A stretch of DNA of 64,000 nucleotides from Polaribacter sp. WD7 (GCF_003335085.1 NZ_QPEJ01000017.1:434001-498000), one strand, 5' to 3'. Counted from the first letter of the stretch, positions 52,811-62,847 are shown. Notes: generated by a model not told the origin, from the sequence alone. Numbers and translations: made by a program.

Positions 52811-53299
52811 ATGAAAAACTTATTTTTGATACTTATTGCTGTTTTTTTGACGAGTTGTATAACAAGTGCTCAAGAAGACAAAAAAGATAAAAAAGAATAT
52901 AAAATTACAAAAACTGAGAATGAATGGAAACAGCAATTGACACCTCAACAATTTTATGTTTTAAGAGAAGCTGGGACTGAAAGAGCTTTTACAAGTCCAT
53001 TAAATGCTAATAAAAAAACAGGAACGTATGTTTGTGCGGCATGTAAAACACCTTTGTATAAATCAGAACATAAATTTAATTCTGGTACAGGTTGGCCTTC
53101 TTTTGATAGGGCTATAAAAGGTAGTGTAGAGTTAGATATAGACTATAAAATTGGATATGCTAGAACAGAACTAAAATGCAATACTTGTGGTGGGCATTTA
53201 GGGCATTCCTTTAATGATGGACCTAGAGAAACTACAGGCGAGCGCCATTGTATCAATGGAGTTGCGTTAGAGTTTGTACCTAAAGATAAAACAAAATAA
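52811..53299 (+). CDS. msrB: Peptide-methionine (R)-S-oxide reductase, exported
   Basis: 162 residues. N-terminal lipoprotein or signal sequence (LTSCITSAQ), then the MsrB domain. Zinc-type CxxC pairs (CAAC and CNTC) are present, as are FNSGTGWPSFD and the catalytic cysteine in ERHCINGVAL (about 150). It repairs oxidised methionine, here most likely in envelope proteins because of the signal. Confidence 0.94.
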   Translation: MKNLFLILIAVFLTSCITSAQEDKKDKKEYKITKTENEWKQQLTPQQFYVLREAGTERAFTSPLNANKKTGTYVCAACKTPLYKSEHKFNSGTGWPSFDRAIKGSVELDIDYKIGYARTELKCNTCGGHLGHSFNDGPRETTGERHCINGVALEFVPKDKTK

Positions 53300-53407
53300 G
53301 AATTATTAAATTTGAATTAAATACAAGTAAAATAGCTATGTTTTAATTAGTTTTATTAAATTCACTATATGAATTCTACCAAGTATTACTACTATTTATA
53401 CATGTAA

Positions 53408-53851
53408 ATGTTTCAAAAAATAATTGCTAAACCATTTCTTTTTTTCTTTTGGCTGGTTCCTATTTTTATAATTATTGCACTCACTTACACTAAAAGAGAT
53501 ATTGTTTTAAATATTCATGATAGTTACTTTGTTGTTAGTAACAATCAATTTTATCTTCTTTCAGCCATTTTTTTCTGTATGATTGGTATTAATTATTATG
53601 CATTACATTGGGCTAACAGACCACCAAAAAAGTGGTTAACTATAATACATTTAGTTTTACAAACCGTTTCCTTAATTCTTGTTTTTACCAGCAACCGTTG
53701 GAACTGGATTCTGGGGGCATCTAACTTAGAGATAGATTTAACAAATGAAAATAGTAAACTCATTATTCTATTATCATTTTTAATATTCTTTTTTTCTATC
53801 ATAATTCACATTATCAACTTTTTGATTAGCATATTTTTAAAGTCTGAATAA
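53408..53851 (+). CDS. Small four-helix membrane protein of unknown function
   Basis: 147 residues with four hydrophobic helices (about 8-28, 45-65, 75-93, 115-142). The stretch IHDSYFVVSNNQFYLL (about 36-51) resembles the HDTYFVVAHFHYVL loop and helix of heme-copper oxidase subunit I, but the two heme histidines are replaced by Asn and Gln-Phe. The resemblance may be coincidental or show an old relation. No neighbour suggests a role. Confidence 0.65.
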   Translation: MFQKIIAKPFLFFFWLVPIFIIIALTYTKRDIVLNIHDSYFVVSNNQFYLLSAIFFCMIGINYYALHWANRPPKKWLTIIHLVLQTVSLILVFTSNRWNWILGASNLEIDLTNENSKLIILLSFLIFFFSIIIHIINFLISIFLKSE

Positions 53852-53895
53852 GCAAAAAACTACCTACAATACTTATAGAAATCCTTCTGAATCCT

Positions 53896-53903
53896 TATAT
53901 TTG
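53896..53903 (+). promoter_or_regulatory. -7 promoter element of ffh
   Basis: TATATTTG, exact TAnnTTTG match, 25 bp before ATG 53929. Confidence 0.6.
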
Positions 53904-53928
53904 TGCTTCCTAAAAAAGAACACAAATT

Positions 53929-55257
53929 ATGTTTAATAATTTAAGCGATAAATTAGATAAAGCCTTACACACCCTTAAAGGGCATGGAAAAATTACTGAG
54001 GTAAATGTAGCAGAAACTTTAAAAGAAGTAAGAAGAGCCTTATTAGATGCTGATGTTAACTTTAAAATTGCTAAAGAGTTTACAAAAAAAGTTCAAACTA
54101 AAGCTATTGGTCAAGATGTACTAACAACGTTAAATCCTGGGCAGTTAATGGTAAAGTTAGTTAAAGATGAACTAACTGAATTAATGGGAGGAGAAACCGT
54201 TGGTGTAAATTTAGGAGGATCTCCAACTATAATTTTAATGTCTGGATTACAAGGTTCTGGTAAAACTACTTTTTCAGGAAAATTAGCTAACTTTTTAAAG
54301 ACTAAAAAAACCAAACAAGTACTATTAGTTGGTTGTGATGTATATAGACCTGCAGCAATAAATCAATTACAAGTTGTTGGAGAACAAATTGGGGTTGAAG
54401 TTTATGCAGAAGTAGGTAACCAAAATCCTGTAGAAATTTCTAAAAATGCAATAGCGCATGCCAAAGCAAACGGTAAAAATGTTGTGATAATTGATACAGC
54501 AGGTCGTTTAGCGGTTGATGAAGAAATGATGACAGAAATCTCTAATATTCATAAAGCTATTCAACCTCAAGAAACTTTATTTGTTGTAGATTCTATGACG
54601 GGTCAAGACGCTGTAAATACTGCAAAAGCTTTTAACGATATTCTAAACTTTGACGGAGTTGTTCTAACCAAATTAGATGGAGATACCAGAGGTGGTGCTG
54701 CATTATCTATAAAATCTGTTGTAGACAAACCCATCAAATTTATTGGTACTGGAGAAAAAATGGATGCTATTGATATTTTTCATCCAGATCGTATGGCAGA
54801 TCGTATTTTAGGTATGGGAGATGTGATTTCTTTGGTAGAAAGAGCACAAGATCAATACGATGAAGAAGAGGCAAGAAAACTTCAGAAAAAAATTGCTAAA
54901 AATCAGTTTGGTTTCGATGACTTTTTAAGTCAAATTCAACAAATCAAAAAGATGGGAAGCATGAAAGATTTGGTAGGAATGATTCCTGGCGCAGGAAAAG
55001 CTATGAAAGATGTAGATATAGATGATGATGCTTTTAAAGGAATTGAAGCAATTATTCATTCTATGACTCCTTCAGAAAGAAGCACACCTTCTAGCATAAA
55101 TGCCAGTAGGAAAAAACGTATTGCTAAAGGTTCTGGAACTTCTATTCAAGAAGTAAATCAATTGATGAAACAATTCAATCAAATGAGTAAAATGATGAAG
55201 ATGATGCAAGGTGGTGGTGGCAGAAAAATGATGCAAATGATGAAAGGAATGCGATAA
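53929..55257 (+). CDS. ffh: Signal recognition particle protein Ffh
   Basis: 442 residues. SRP54-type GTPase binding signal sequences and 4.5S RNA for cotranslational targeting to the membrane. N domain (1-90), G domain with [10 protein letters not shown] (about 104-113), DTAGR (about 187-191), [10 protein letters not shown] (about 245-254), and a methionine-rich M domain (about 300-442) ending in [19 protein letters not shown]. Full length. No 4.5S RNA gene is seen nearby. Confidence 0.97.
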   Translation: MFNNLSDKLDKALHTLKGHGKITEVNVAETLKEVRRALLDADVNFKIAKEFTKKVQTKAIGQDVLTTLNPGQLMVKLVKDELTELMGGETVGVNLGGSPTIILMSGLQGSGKTTFSGKLANFLKTKKTKQVLLVGCDVYRPAAINQLQVVGEQIGVEVYAEVGNQNPVEISKNAIAHAKANGKNVVIIDTAGRLAVDEEMMTEISNIHKAIQPQETLFVVDSMTGQDAVNTAKAFNDILNFDGVVLTKLDGDTRGGAALSIKSVVDKPIKFIGTGEKMDAIDIFHPDRMADRILGMGDVISLVERAQDQYDEEEARKLQKKIAKNQFGFDDFLSQIQQIKKMGSMKDLVGMIPGAGKAMKDVDIDDDAFKGIEAIIHSMTPSERSTPSSINASRKKRIAKGSGTSIQEVNQLMKQFNQMSKMMKMMQGGGGRKMMQMMKGMR

Positions 55258-55303
55258 TCTTGTTTTAATTATTCTACATAACAAAAACAGAACACTAAGA
55301 ACT

Positions 55304-56188
55304 ATGATACTATTAGACGGTAAAAAAACAGCTGCAGACATAAAAGAAGAAATTGCTTTAGAAGTTAGAGATTTAAAAAATAAAGGAGCTAAAACACCTC
55401 ACTTAGCAGCAATTATTGTTGGTAATGATGGCGCTAGTATAACATACGTAAATGCAAAAGTAAAAGCTTGCGAACGAGTTGGCTTTGAATCTACTTTAAT
55501 TAGACTACCAGAAGAGACTACAGAAGATGATTTGCTAAATGAAATCGCTATTTTAAATGTAGATAAAGATATTGACGGTTTTATTGTTCAGCTTCCGTTA
55601 CCTATACACATAGATGAACAAAAAGTTTTAATGGCTGTTGATCCTGATAAAGATGTTGATGGTTTTCATCCAACAAATGTTGGAAAAATGGCTTTGAACT
55701 TACCCACTTTTATCTCTGCTACTCCTTTTGGAATTTTAGAATTATTAGACCGGTATAATGTTGAAACATCTGGTAAACACGTTGTTGTTCTAGGTAGAAG
55801 TCATATTGTAGGTAGCCCAATGAGTATTTTACTTTCGCAAAAAAGAAAAGTAGGTAATGCCACAGTTACCATGTGCCATAGTAGAACTAAAAACTTAAAA
55901 GAAATTATATTACAAGCAGATATTGTTGTAGCTGCTATTGGAATACCTGAGTTTTTAAAAGCAGACATGGTAAAAGATAATGTTACTGTTGTTGATGTTG
56001 GTATTACTCGTATTGCAGATTCTTCTAAAAAGAACGGTTTTAGATTGGTGGGTGATGTTGCTTTTGATGAAGTAGCCAAAAAATCTGAATATATTACACC
56101 TGTTCCTGGTGGTGTTGGTCCTATGACGATTGCAATGCTGCTAAAAAACACCTTATTGGCTCGCCAAAGAAATCATAACGTTAACTAG
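55304..56188 (+). CDS. folD: Methylenetetrahydrofolate dehydrogenase / cyclohydrolase
   Basis: 294 residues. FolD interconverts 5,10-methylene- and 10-formyl-tetrahydrofolate with NADP+. Catalytic lysine in [13 protein letters not shown] (Lys about 53); signature [13 protein letters not shown] (about 94-106) and [15 protein letters not shown] (about 267-281) are present, with the cofactor loop [11 protein letters not shown]. It lies 46 bp after ffh; the next gene starts directly after its stop. Confidence 0.97.
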   Translation: MILLDGKKTAADIKEEIALEVRDLKNKGAKTPHLAAIIVGNDGASITYVNAKVKACERVGFESTLIRLPEETTEDDLLNEIAILNVDKDIDGFIVQLPLPIHIDEQKVLMAVDPDKDVDGFHPTNVGKMALNLPTFISATPFGILELLDRYNVETSGKHVVVLGRSHIVGSPMSILLSQKRKVGNATVTMCHSRTKNLKEIILQADIVVAAIGIPEFLKADMVKDNVTVVDVGITRIADSSKKNGFRLVGDVAFDEVAKKSEYITPVPGGVGPMTIAMLLKNTLLARQRNHNVN

Positions 56189-57082
56189 ATGAGCAAAAAT
56201 AAAGTCATTACATATTTCTCTGAGTATTTTCAAATATTTATAGGTATAGTATTGACAAGTTTAGGCTTAAAAGCATTTTTACTACCCAATAAGTTTTTAG
56301 ATGGAGGTGTAACAGGTATAGCTTTATTGGTTAGAACTCAAGTAGACATTAACATGTCTTATTTGCTAATTATATTTAGTATTCCGTTTTTAATTCTCGG
56401 GTATTTTACGGTAGCAAAGCGTATTGTCATAAAATCTATTATCAGTATTTTGGGAGTAGCACTATTTATTCATTTTGAAAACTTTCAAACCATTACAAAC
56501 GATAAATTGTTGATTTCTATTTTTGGAGGATTACTAGTAGGCTCTGGAATTGGAATTGCAATTAGAAACGGATCTGTATTAGACGGGTCTGAAATTCTTG
56601 GTATATATTTAAACGATAAATTTGGCTTAAGTATTGGTAAAATTGTAATGCTTTTTAATATTATTCTATTTGGTGTTACAGCTTTTGTAGAATCTATAGA
56701 AATTGCGTTATATTCCATTTTAACCTACATTATTGCTGCAAAAGTAACAGATACGGTAATTGAGGGCTTTGAAGATTTCATTGGAGTTACCATAGTATCT
56801 CAGAAAAATGCAGTAATAAAAAAAGCAATACTAGAAGAACTTGGAGTTGGTTTAACCATTTACAAAGGTGCTTCTGGTTACGGATATAAGGGCAAAACAC
56901 AAGATTTTGATATTATACATTCTATAGTAAATAGAATTGATATTAAAAAAATGTATAAAATTGTAGAAGGAATAGACGAAAATGCTTTTATAGTTGAATT
57001 TGATGTAAATACAGTTAAAGGTGGTGTATTAAGACACTATATAGACAAAAAGAAAAACAGAAAATTACCAACAACTTCTTAG
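56189..57082 (+). CDS. YitT family membrane protein (DUF161 plus DUF2179)
   Basis: 297 residues. Five to six transmembrane helices (about 12-200, KFLDGGVTGIALLVRTQ near 31) and a C-terminal cytoplasmic DUF2179 domain (about 205-290, IYKGASGYGYKGKTQD). This is the standard YitT architecture, of unknown transport function. The ATG abuts the folD stop (TAGATG), so the two are probably cotranscribed. Confidence 0.92.
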   Translation: MSKNKVITYFSEYFQIFIGIVLTSLGLKAFLLPNKFLDGGVTGIALLVRTQVDINMSYLLIIFSIPFLILGYFTVAKRIVIKSIISILGVALFIHFENFQTITNDKLLISIFGGLLVGSGIGIAIRNGSVLDGSEILGIYLNDKFGLSIGKIVMLFNIILFGVTAFVESIEIALYSILTYIIAAKVTDTVIEGFEDFIGVTIVSQKNAVIKKAILEELGVGLTIYKGASGYGYKGKTQDFDIIHSIVNRIDIKKMYKIVEGIDENAFIVEFDVNTVKGGVLRHYIDKKKNRKLPTTS

Positions 57083-57094
57083 ATTACAAAAAAA

Positions 57095-58126
57095 CTACAA
57101 TTGTGTTTTGTTTTCTTCTTGTTGCCCAAATTCTTTTTTATAAATTCTTACAATTACCAAAAATAAACTAATTAATAAGGGACCAAAAATAAGCCCTATA
57201 AACCCAAATAAAGGTACACCTACAATAACGCCTATTAGTGTAATTAATGGGTGAACATTGTCTAATTTTTTTAGCACTAACAATCGTATTAAATTATCTG
57301 TAGACCCTACCACTACAAAGCCGTAAATTAGAATACCCCAAGCAGAAAAGTTATTTCCTGATGCTAAGGTTAAAATAAAAACAGGTAAAATACCTACCAA
57401 GGTACCTACAAACGGAATCATAGAACCTACTATTGTTATAACAAACCAGAAAAAAGGATTGTCTATACCAAAAATTAAAAAACCAATAAGTGCTACTATA
57501 CCCTGTGCAACAGCTACTAATGGAATTCCTATGGCATTAGAACGCACCATAGCTTGAGATTCTGCACCAATAATTTTTAAGTTTTTTTCACTAATAGGAA
57601 TGTATTCATACAAAGAATTTCTAAGTTCTGCTCTATTTGTTAGCATATAGTATAATAAAAAATACATAAGCGCAATTGCTAAAAACGCATTAAAAGTACC
57701 GCCTGCAAAGCCTTCTAAATTTTCTGTAATCCAAAATGAAATTTGAGAAGTATCTATTTTTGAAGAGATTTCAAAATCAAACTTGTTTTCTATCTTTAAA
57801 ATCCTTTCTCTTAAAACGGTAACTAATTGTTCTGAATTTGTAACTGCATCTGTAATTTTACTTCCTAGCATTAAAATAACACCTGTTACGGGTAATAAAA
57901 TGCAGACAAAAGAAAACAACATTAAGGTAAATGCCGCTAAATCTGGGTTCCATTTTTTTTTAACGAGAAACACCATCCATTTTCTTAGCAATACATAAAT
58001 AGTAATTGCTCCTAGAACACCTGATAGGTAAGGCAATAATTCTCTAAATATTAAAATACTTATAAAGAGAATTAATAGAAGTACAAATACTTGTCTAATG
58101 GTTTTGGGGGCAATAATATCTTTCAT
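57095..58126 (-). CDS. AI-2E family transporter
   Basis: 343 residues from ATG 58126; a TTG 18 bp upstream is less likely. Seven to eight helices with the family pattern (PYLSGVLGAITIYVLLRKW near the start; GSMIPFVGTLVGILPVFIL and GVPLFGFIGLIFGPLL near the end). Despite the family name, members include Na+/H+ antiporters and peptide or autoinducer exporters; substrate not determined. It converges on the YitT gene with 12 bp between. Confidence 0.92.
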   Translation of the reverse strand: MKDIIAPKTIRQVFVLLLILFISILIFRELLPYLSGVLGAITIYVLLRKWMVFLVKKKWNPDLAAFTLMLFSFVCILLPVTGVILMLGSKITDAVTNSEQLVTVLRERILKIENKFDFEISSKIDTSQISFWITENLEGFAGGTFNAFLAIALMYFLLYYMLTNRAELRNSLYEYIPISEKNLKIIGAESQAMVRSNAIGIPLVAVAQGIVALIGFLIFGIDNPFFWFVITIVGSMIPFVGTLVGILPVFILTLASGNNFSAWGILIYGFVVVGSTDNLIRLLVLKKLDNVHPLITLIGVIVGVPLFGFIGLIFGPLLISLFLVIVRIYKKEFGQQEENKTQL

Positions 58127-58222
58127 ATTATAAATTTTATGCAAAGTAAGTTAAAAATATATTTATATGAACGCTTTGCATATTATGTTTAATGCATATG
58201 AAAAAAGATTTCAGCATCTGCA

Positions 58223-58591
58223 CTACATGGTTTCTCTATGTACCAAATCTATAGAAAAAGCGGGTAAACAAATGGCAAGGTATTCACATTCTTCTTCAAA
58301 TGGGTTAGCATATTGTATTCTAGTATTTTTTTCTATTTTAATAGATTGTCCTGCTTCTAAAATTACAATTTCTTCTTCTATAGTAAACTGTTTTTTACCT
58401 TTTATGATGTAGGTATATTCATCAAACTCTGGGGTTTGAAAAGGTTCACTCCAACCTGGAGAAGCTACCATATGTGCAATACTAACTTGAGTATTTTTAT
58501 CTGTTGCGTTTCCAAAATGTTCTTCTATGAGTTTGCCGTCTGTTGTAGGGACTATAAAAGGTGATTTTTGAAGGGTATATTTTTTTTTCAT
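58223..58591 (-). CDS. Cupin domain protein
   Basis: 122 residues, a single small beta-barrel cupin. Motif 1 region is PGWSEPFQTPEFDEYTYIIKG (about 45-65, in part) and motif 2 is EAGQSIKIEKNTRIQYAN (about 79-96). Several of the metal-binding histidines of classical cupins are replaced, so enzyme activity is doubtful and a binding role is possible. Upstream lies a structured, comparatively GC-rich spacer. Confidence 0.82.
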   Translation of the reverse strand: MKKKYTLQKSPFIVPTTDGKLIEEHFGNATDKNTQVSIAHMVASPGWSEPFQTPEFDEYTYIIKGKKQFTIEEEIVILEAGQSIKIEKNTRIQYANPFEEECEYLAICLPAFSIDLVHRETM

Positions 58592-58600
58592 ACTGGGTAA

Positions 58601-58710
58601 CTATTTGCGTAAGCGATTGAGTGGCGTGTTTGAGCTCTTTTTAGAGGTTTGAAAAAACCTTAAAAAAGCGAGTAACGAAAGCGCGGTTTTGCATTATAGC
58701 AAAATACGCC
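58601..58710. other. Structured, GC-richer intergenic segment
   Basis: Between the two minus-strand genes. It holds a 6-bp hairpin AGGTTT-GAAA-AAACCT (58645-58660), a second hairpin TTTTGC-ATTATA-GCAAAA (58687-58704) flanked by further pairs GCG/CGC, and several GCG-containing words (AAGCG, GAAAGCGCGG) that differ from the AT-rich spacers elsewhere. It resembles a dispersed repeat or a structured RNA. No other copy is in the window. Confidence 0.4.
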
Positions 58711-59277
58711 CTAATGAAACCAAACTGTAAAAGATTTCATTTTAGCTAAATCTGGAATTTGAGCTAAGGTTACCTTTTGAGTATTGAAATCTTTTAAGCC
58801 TAACTCTTCATTATCTATAGTTATTGTTGCATTAAAATCGTCTATAAAAAGTGTTGCAGAAGAAAATGTACGCTCTATTCTATTAATGGTATTATTTGAA
58901 TTGATCTCTGAAAAACTAGCGTTTAAATTAACACCAGAATTTGTGATAAAACGTGGGTCATGAATTTCGATACTTTTTATGGTAGAAGTAGAATCTAACT
59001 GCTCTTTTGGCATAATGGTTAACAGTAACTTCCCTCCTTTTTCATAAATCAAATATTCATCATCTTCTTGAAAATAATTATTACCCTGAGCACCTTCGCT
59101 TAGGTTTTTTACGATAGAATCGTTTTTAAAAATAGCATCTAATTGGTCTATTTTAGTTGTTGTAGTTAGCTTGCCAACTTTACCTTTTTCTATTTCAAAT
59201 TTGTCATTATTGCTACAACTAATTATAAGTAATGATGTAAAAACAATGATGGTACTTAAGATATTTTTTTTGTTCAT
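58711..59277 (-). CDS. Lipoprotein of unknown function
   Basis: 188 residues with a clear lipoprotein signal (LLIISCSNND, cysteine at 21). The mature part is mixed alpha/beta and moderately acidic, with no motif I know. It lies 42 bp after the HerA-like ATPase gene on the same strand. Function not recognised. Confidence 0.8.
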   Translation of the reverse strand: MNKKNILSTIIVFTSLLIISCSNNDKFEIEKGKVGKLTTTTKIDQLDAIFKNDSIVKNLSEGAQGNNYFQEDDEYLIYEKGGKLLLTIMPKEQLDSTSTIKSIEIHDPRFITNSGVNLNASFSEINSNNTINRIERTFSSATLFIDDFNATITIDNEELGLKDFNTQKVTLAQIPDLAKMKSFTVWFH

Positions 59278-59319
59278 TTTAATTTTGTATTCTTTGTATT
59301 AACGTTCTTTTTCCTTTTG

Positions 59320-60876
59320 TTATTTCATTACTTTTTTTAAAATACCAAACACGCTTCTTATAAATGTAGCGCTAGTTAGTACTTTTACTATTGGGTTTTG
59401 TCTTGTGCTTGTTCTACGAGAGTTTGATCTTGAAGTTGTGCGTCTTGCTTCTTCTTTAGCTTTACGCTCTCTTTCTTTTTTTGCAGCTGCATCTTTGATT
59501 TCTTTTTCTTCTTCTTTGTTGATTTGCTCTATTTTTTGATTTAACATTTCATACGCACTTTCTCTATCTAAATTTTGATTGTACTTATGATATAATCTAG
59601 AGTTGTCTATAACTTGTTGTAACTCTTTGCTTGTTAGCACATCCATTCTGCTCATTGGCGCGCGTAACATGGTTCTTGCTAATGGTGTTGGAATTCCTTT
59701 TTCATTTAAGACAGAAACAAATGCTTCTCCAATTCCTAATTGAGTTAATACTTCTTTGGTGTCATAATATGCAGAATCTGGATAATTTTCTGCTGCTAGC
59801 TTAATGGCTTTTCTATCTTTTGCCGTAAATGCCCTTAAAGCGTGTTGTACTTTTAAACCTAATTGTGCTAAAATATCTTCTGGAACATCTTTAGGATTTT
59901 GGGTTACAAAATACAAGCCTATACCTTTAGATCGTATTAACTTTACAATACTTTCTATTTGATTTAATAAGGCTTTAGATGCTTGATCAAACACTAAATG
60001 TGCTTCATCTATAAAGATAATGAGTTCTGGTCTACCAGCATCTCCTTGTTCTGGAAAAGTTTCATACACCTCTGCCAACAATTGCAACATAAACGTAGAG
60101 AACAATTGAGGTTTGTCTTGAATATCTGTTAACCGTAAGACAGAAATAATACCTCTTCCGTTTTCATCTATTCTAACTAAATCTTCTACATCAAAAGATT
60201 TTTCGCCAAAAAACAAATCGCCACCTTGTTGTTCTATAGCTATAATTTTTCTTAAAATTGCTCCTGTACTTGCAGTAGATATTCTACCGTATTCATTTTG
60301 TATCTCTTCTTTACCTTCATTAGTTACAAATTGTAACAATTTCTTAAAGTCTTTTATATCTAATAATGGTAATTTATGATCATCACAATATTTAAAAATA
60401 ATAGCTACAATTCCGCTTTGCGTTTCGGTTAAATCTAAAATTCTTGATAGCAAAACAGGACCAAATTCTGAGACTGTAGCTCTCATTCTTGTTCCGTTTT
60501 GTTCTGATATTGTAAGTACTTCTATAGGAAATTTTTTAGCTTCAAAAGAAAATCCTATTTTGGCATGACGTTCATCTATCTTTGGATGACCAGTACTTGG
60601 TTGTGCCAACCCAGATAAATCTCCTTTAATGTCCATCAACAATACAGGAATTCCTTTTTCTGATAAATTTTCTGCTAATACCTGTAGTGTTTTTGTTTTT
60701 CCGGTACCTGTTGCACCTGCTATTAACCCATGTCTATTTAATGTTTTTAAAGGAACTTTTACAATGGCATTGGTAATAGTTTGTTCTCCCAACATGGCTG
60801 CACCTAAGTTAATTGAATCACCTTTAGCTTGATAACCCTCAGTAATATACTTATAAAACTCTTCTTGTTGACTCAT
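59320..60876 (-). CDS. HerA/YjgR-like ATPase (DUF853 family)
   Basis: 518 residues from ATG 60876 (MSQQEEFYKYITEGYQ), chosen because a -7 element lies 22 bp upstream at 60898-60905, inside the longer frame. FtsK/HerA-type P-loop ATPase: Walker A GATGTGKTKT (about 54-63), Walker B with DEAH-like FIDEAHLVFD (about 291-300), and the QNPKDVPEDIL segment of the family. The last 70 residues are charged and low-complexity (KEEEKEIKDAAAKKERERK). Proposed roles include DNA translocation; the exact function of the DUF853 group is unknown. Confidence 0.9.
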   Translation of the reverse strand: MSQQEEFYKYITEGYQAKGDSINLGAAMLGEQTITNAIVKVPLKTLNRHGLIAGATGTGKTKTLQVLAENLSEKGIPVLLMDIKGDLSGLAQPSTGHPKIDERHAKIGFSFEAKKFPIEVLTISEQNGTRMRATVSEFGPVLLSRILDLTETQSGIVAIIFKYCDDHKLPLLDIKDFKKLLQFVTNEGKEEIQNEYGRISTASTGAILRKIIAIEQQGGDLFFGEKSFDVEDLVRIDENGRGIISVLRLTDIQDKPQLFSTFMLQLLAEVYETFPEQGDAGRPELIIFIDEAHLVFDQASKALLNQIESIVKLIRSKGIGLYFVTQNPKDVPEDILAQLGLKVQHALRAFTAKDRKAIKLAAENYPDSAYYDTKEVLTQLGIGEAFVSVLNEKGIPTPLARTMLRAPMSRMDVLTSKELQQVIDNSRLYHKYNQNLDRESAYEMLNQKIEQINKEEEKEIKDAAAKKERERKAKEEARRTTSRSNSRRTSTRQNPIVKVLTSATFIRSVFGILKKVMK

Positions 60877-60897
60877 TATTTTTAATTCTAAAAAACC

Positions 60898-60905
60898 CAA
60901 AAATA
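60898..60905 (-). promoter_or_regulatory. -7 promoter element of the HerA-like gene
   Basis: TATTTTTG on the minus strand, 22 bp before ATG 60876. Confidence 0.55.
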
Positions 60906-60986
60906 GATTTGGATTGATGAGCATAAAAATAATCAAAGTTTAAGATTAAAGAAATTATTTATTGCTTTTGTTATATAATAAGGATA

Positions 60987-61910
60987 TTAAAATGATGCAA
61001 TAAAAAATGCGCTGAACTCTTTTTTCCATTTTTCTTGCTCTCTACTAGATAATTGGTTGTTGTTTAAAACAATACCTTTAATAGAGATTTTTGAAGTAGC
61101 AAAGTCGTTAGAAATTGTTTTAATTTTACAATTATTTATGTGTAATAAAATAAGTTTTGGCATGTGGATGAGCTGAATGGGTAACGCATCAAAATTATTG
61201 TGCCCGACATGAAAAACATTTAATTTTAGTAATTTTTTTATAGTTTTAGGAAGATCTTTTAAAAAATTATGTTCTAAATATAAGTTTTTTAAAGAGCTAA
61301 TTTCTCCAATTTCATTGGGAAGATTTTGGAGCTGACTATAATTTAACCATAACGATTTTAAAGACGATAGTTTTCCTAAATTTTGATAGGTTTCTACTGA
61401 TGTTATTTGATTATGAGATAAGTTTATTGCTTTAAGAGATGAAAGTTTTGTAATTTGTGTTGTAATTGTAGTTAAATTATTGTGTTGTAAATTTAAAAAA
61501 CTGATAGGTAAAAACTTTACAAGCTCAAAAGTCTTTTCTAAATCTAGTAATGGGTTGTTATTTAAAGACAAGTGTTTTAAATTAACAAAACGTTGAATAT
61601 TTTTAGGGAGTTCTTTTATATCTAAACTATCTAAAATTAAAACCTCTAACTTTTCTGGACGTTGTATTTGTTGAAAAACTGTTTCTAAATTCAGTTTTTT
61701 ATTTCCTGAAATGTTCAACATTTTTAGTGCTTGCAACTCATAAAAACCTTTGGGGACTTCATTCAAATTTTGATTAGAGAGATCTAAACGATATGTTTTA
61801 CAAACATTGTTTTGCAACACATTAGTGTGAGTAATGCCAAAAGAACGTTTGTAGGTTTTACAACCTTGAAACAAAACTAAAATTACAAGAAAAAAGAACT
61901 GCTTAATCAT
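60987..61910 (-). CDS. Leucine-rich-repeat lipoprotein
   Basis: 307 residues. Lipoprotein signal (LVLFQGCKTYK, cysteine at 17) followed by about ten leucine-rich repeats of 22-24 residues with the LxxLxLxxNxL pattern (FVNLKHLSLNNNPL, LKAINLSHNQI, LKNLYLEHNFL). A solenoid anchored in the envelope and probably used for protein binding. It overlaps the upstream gene by 8 bp, so the two form an operon and may act together. Confidence 0.88.
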   Translation of the reverse strand: MIKQFFFLVILVLFQGCKTYKRSFGITHTNVLQNNVCKTYRLDLSNQNLNEVPKGFYELQALKMLNISGNKKLNLETVFQQIQRPEKLEVLILDSLDIKELPKNIQRFVNLKHLSLNNNPLLDLEKTFELVKFLPISFLNLQHNNLTTITTQITKLSSLKAINLSHNQITSVETYQNLGKLSSLKSLWLNYSQLQNLPNEIGEISSLKNLYLEHNFLKDLPKTIKKLLKLNVFHVGHNNFDALPIQLIHMPKLILLHINNCKIKTISNDFATSKISIKGIVLNNNQLSSREQEKWKKEFSAFFIASF

Positions 61911-62847
61911 TTGTTTGTAATGTACTAAAGGTTAAAGCACTCCACTCTATAAACAATTTGTCTTTTGCTGCTACATCCCATGGAAAACGTGGATTTAAAC
62001 CAAAACTATCATGCAGTTTATTTTGAACATAAGCTCCTATTTTTTTAGAGTTTACCCCTACTTTTAATGCACTAGAAAAATGAGAAGTAACAAAACCCCC
62101 AAACACAAAAGCATTTGCGTAAAAGGTATTGGTATGTGGTTCTTGTAAATGCCATACATTTTTGCTTCCATCGTCAGAATTTATGGGGTTATTTGGTGTT
62201 TTACTATAATCTTGTAGTGGTGTAAATAAAGAAAGACCTACACCTAAATAATACGCATTCAAAAGGTTTTCTATGTTACTATAACTAATTGTTAAACTAC
62301 CTGTTGCGCCAAAATCTGTGCCTTGTCCGTTAAAAATTTTACCTGCTCTAAAATCGTTTTTAAATTGTACGTTAAAAGATTGATTTCTTTGACTTAAACG
62401 TATCAAAAATTTTCCTAAGCGCTGATTAAAATCAGACACATCTTGCGGTAAAAACTCTTTTTCAAATCCAAATCCCAATCCGTAAAAGCGTTGATTTTCT
62501 TTAGATTTTCCCAATAAAATTGGATCTTCAAAAAAAGATGATCCTAATAAATTATTGTTATTTCCTATTCCAGACAATAGAAAAACATCATAACCATAAT
62601 GAAACCCTTTAGTTTTTATATTATGCTTTTTAAAAAGATAACCAGAAAAAAAAGACAAGCCACTTTCTAAAGAAACATTCTTGTATTGCCCAACAATTAA
62701 TGTATTTGCACTTACCTTAAGTGCTTGATTTTGGTTACCTAGCTGAATTTTAGCTTTTACTAAAAATCCAAAATTTACGTGCAAAGATTGTGTAAACAAA
62801 GATGATGTAAAGAGTAAGCATAACAACATTAAAACAAAACCTTTCAT
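61903..62847 (-). CDS. Exported beta-rich protein of unknown function
   Basis: 314 residues with a signal peptide (about 1-19, LLFTSSLFTQ). The mature part is rich in alternating and aromatic-glycine segments (FHYGYDVFLLSGIGNNNNL, FYGLGFGFEKEF, GATGSLTISYSN), suggesting a beta-barrel or beta-sandwich. Some features recall exported proteins classed as polymorphic toxin type 23, but I cannot confirm this. Translationally coupled to the leucine-rich-repeat lipoprotein downstream. Confidence 0.7.
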   Translation of the reverse strand: MKGFVLMLLCLLFTSSLFTQSLHVNFGFLVKAKIQLGNQNQALKVSANTLIVGQYKNVSLESGLSFFSGYLFKKHNIKTKGFHYGYDVFLLSGIGNNNNLLGSSFFEDPILLGKSKENQRFYGLGFGFEKEFLPQDVSDFNQRLGKFLIRLSQRNQSFNVQFKNDFRAGKIFNGQGTDFGATGSLTISYSNIENLLNAYYLGVGLSLFTPLQDYSKTPNNPINSDDGSKNVWHLQEPHTNTFYANAFVFGGFVTSHFSSALKVGVNSKKIGAYVQNKLHDSFGLNPRFPWDVAAKDKLFIEWSALTFSTLQTND

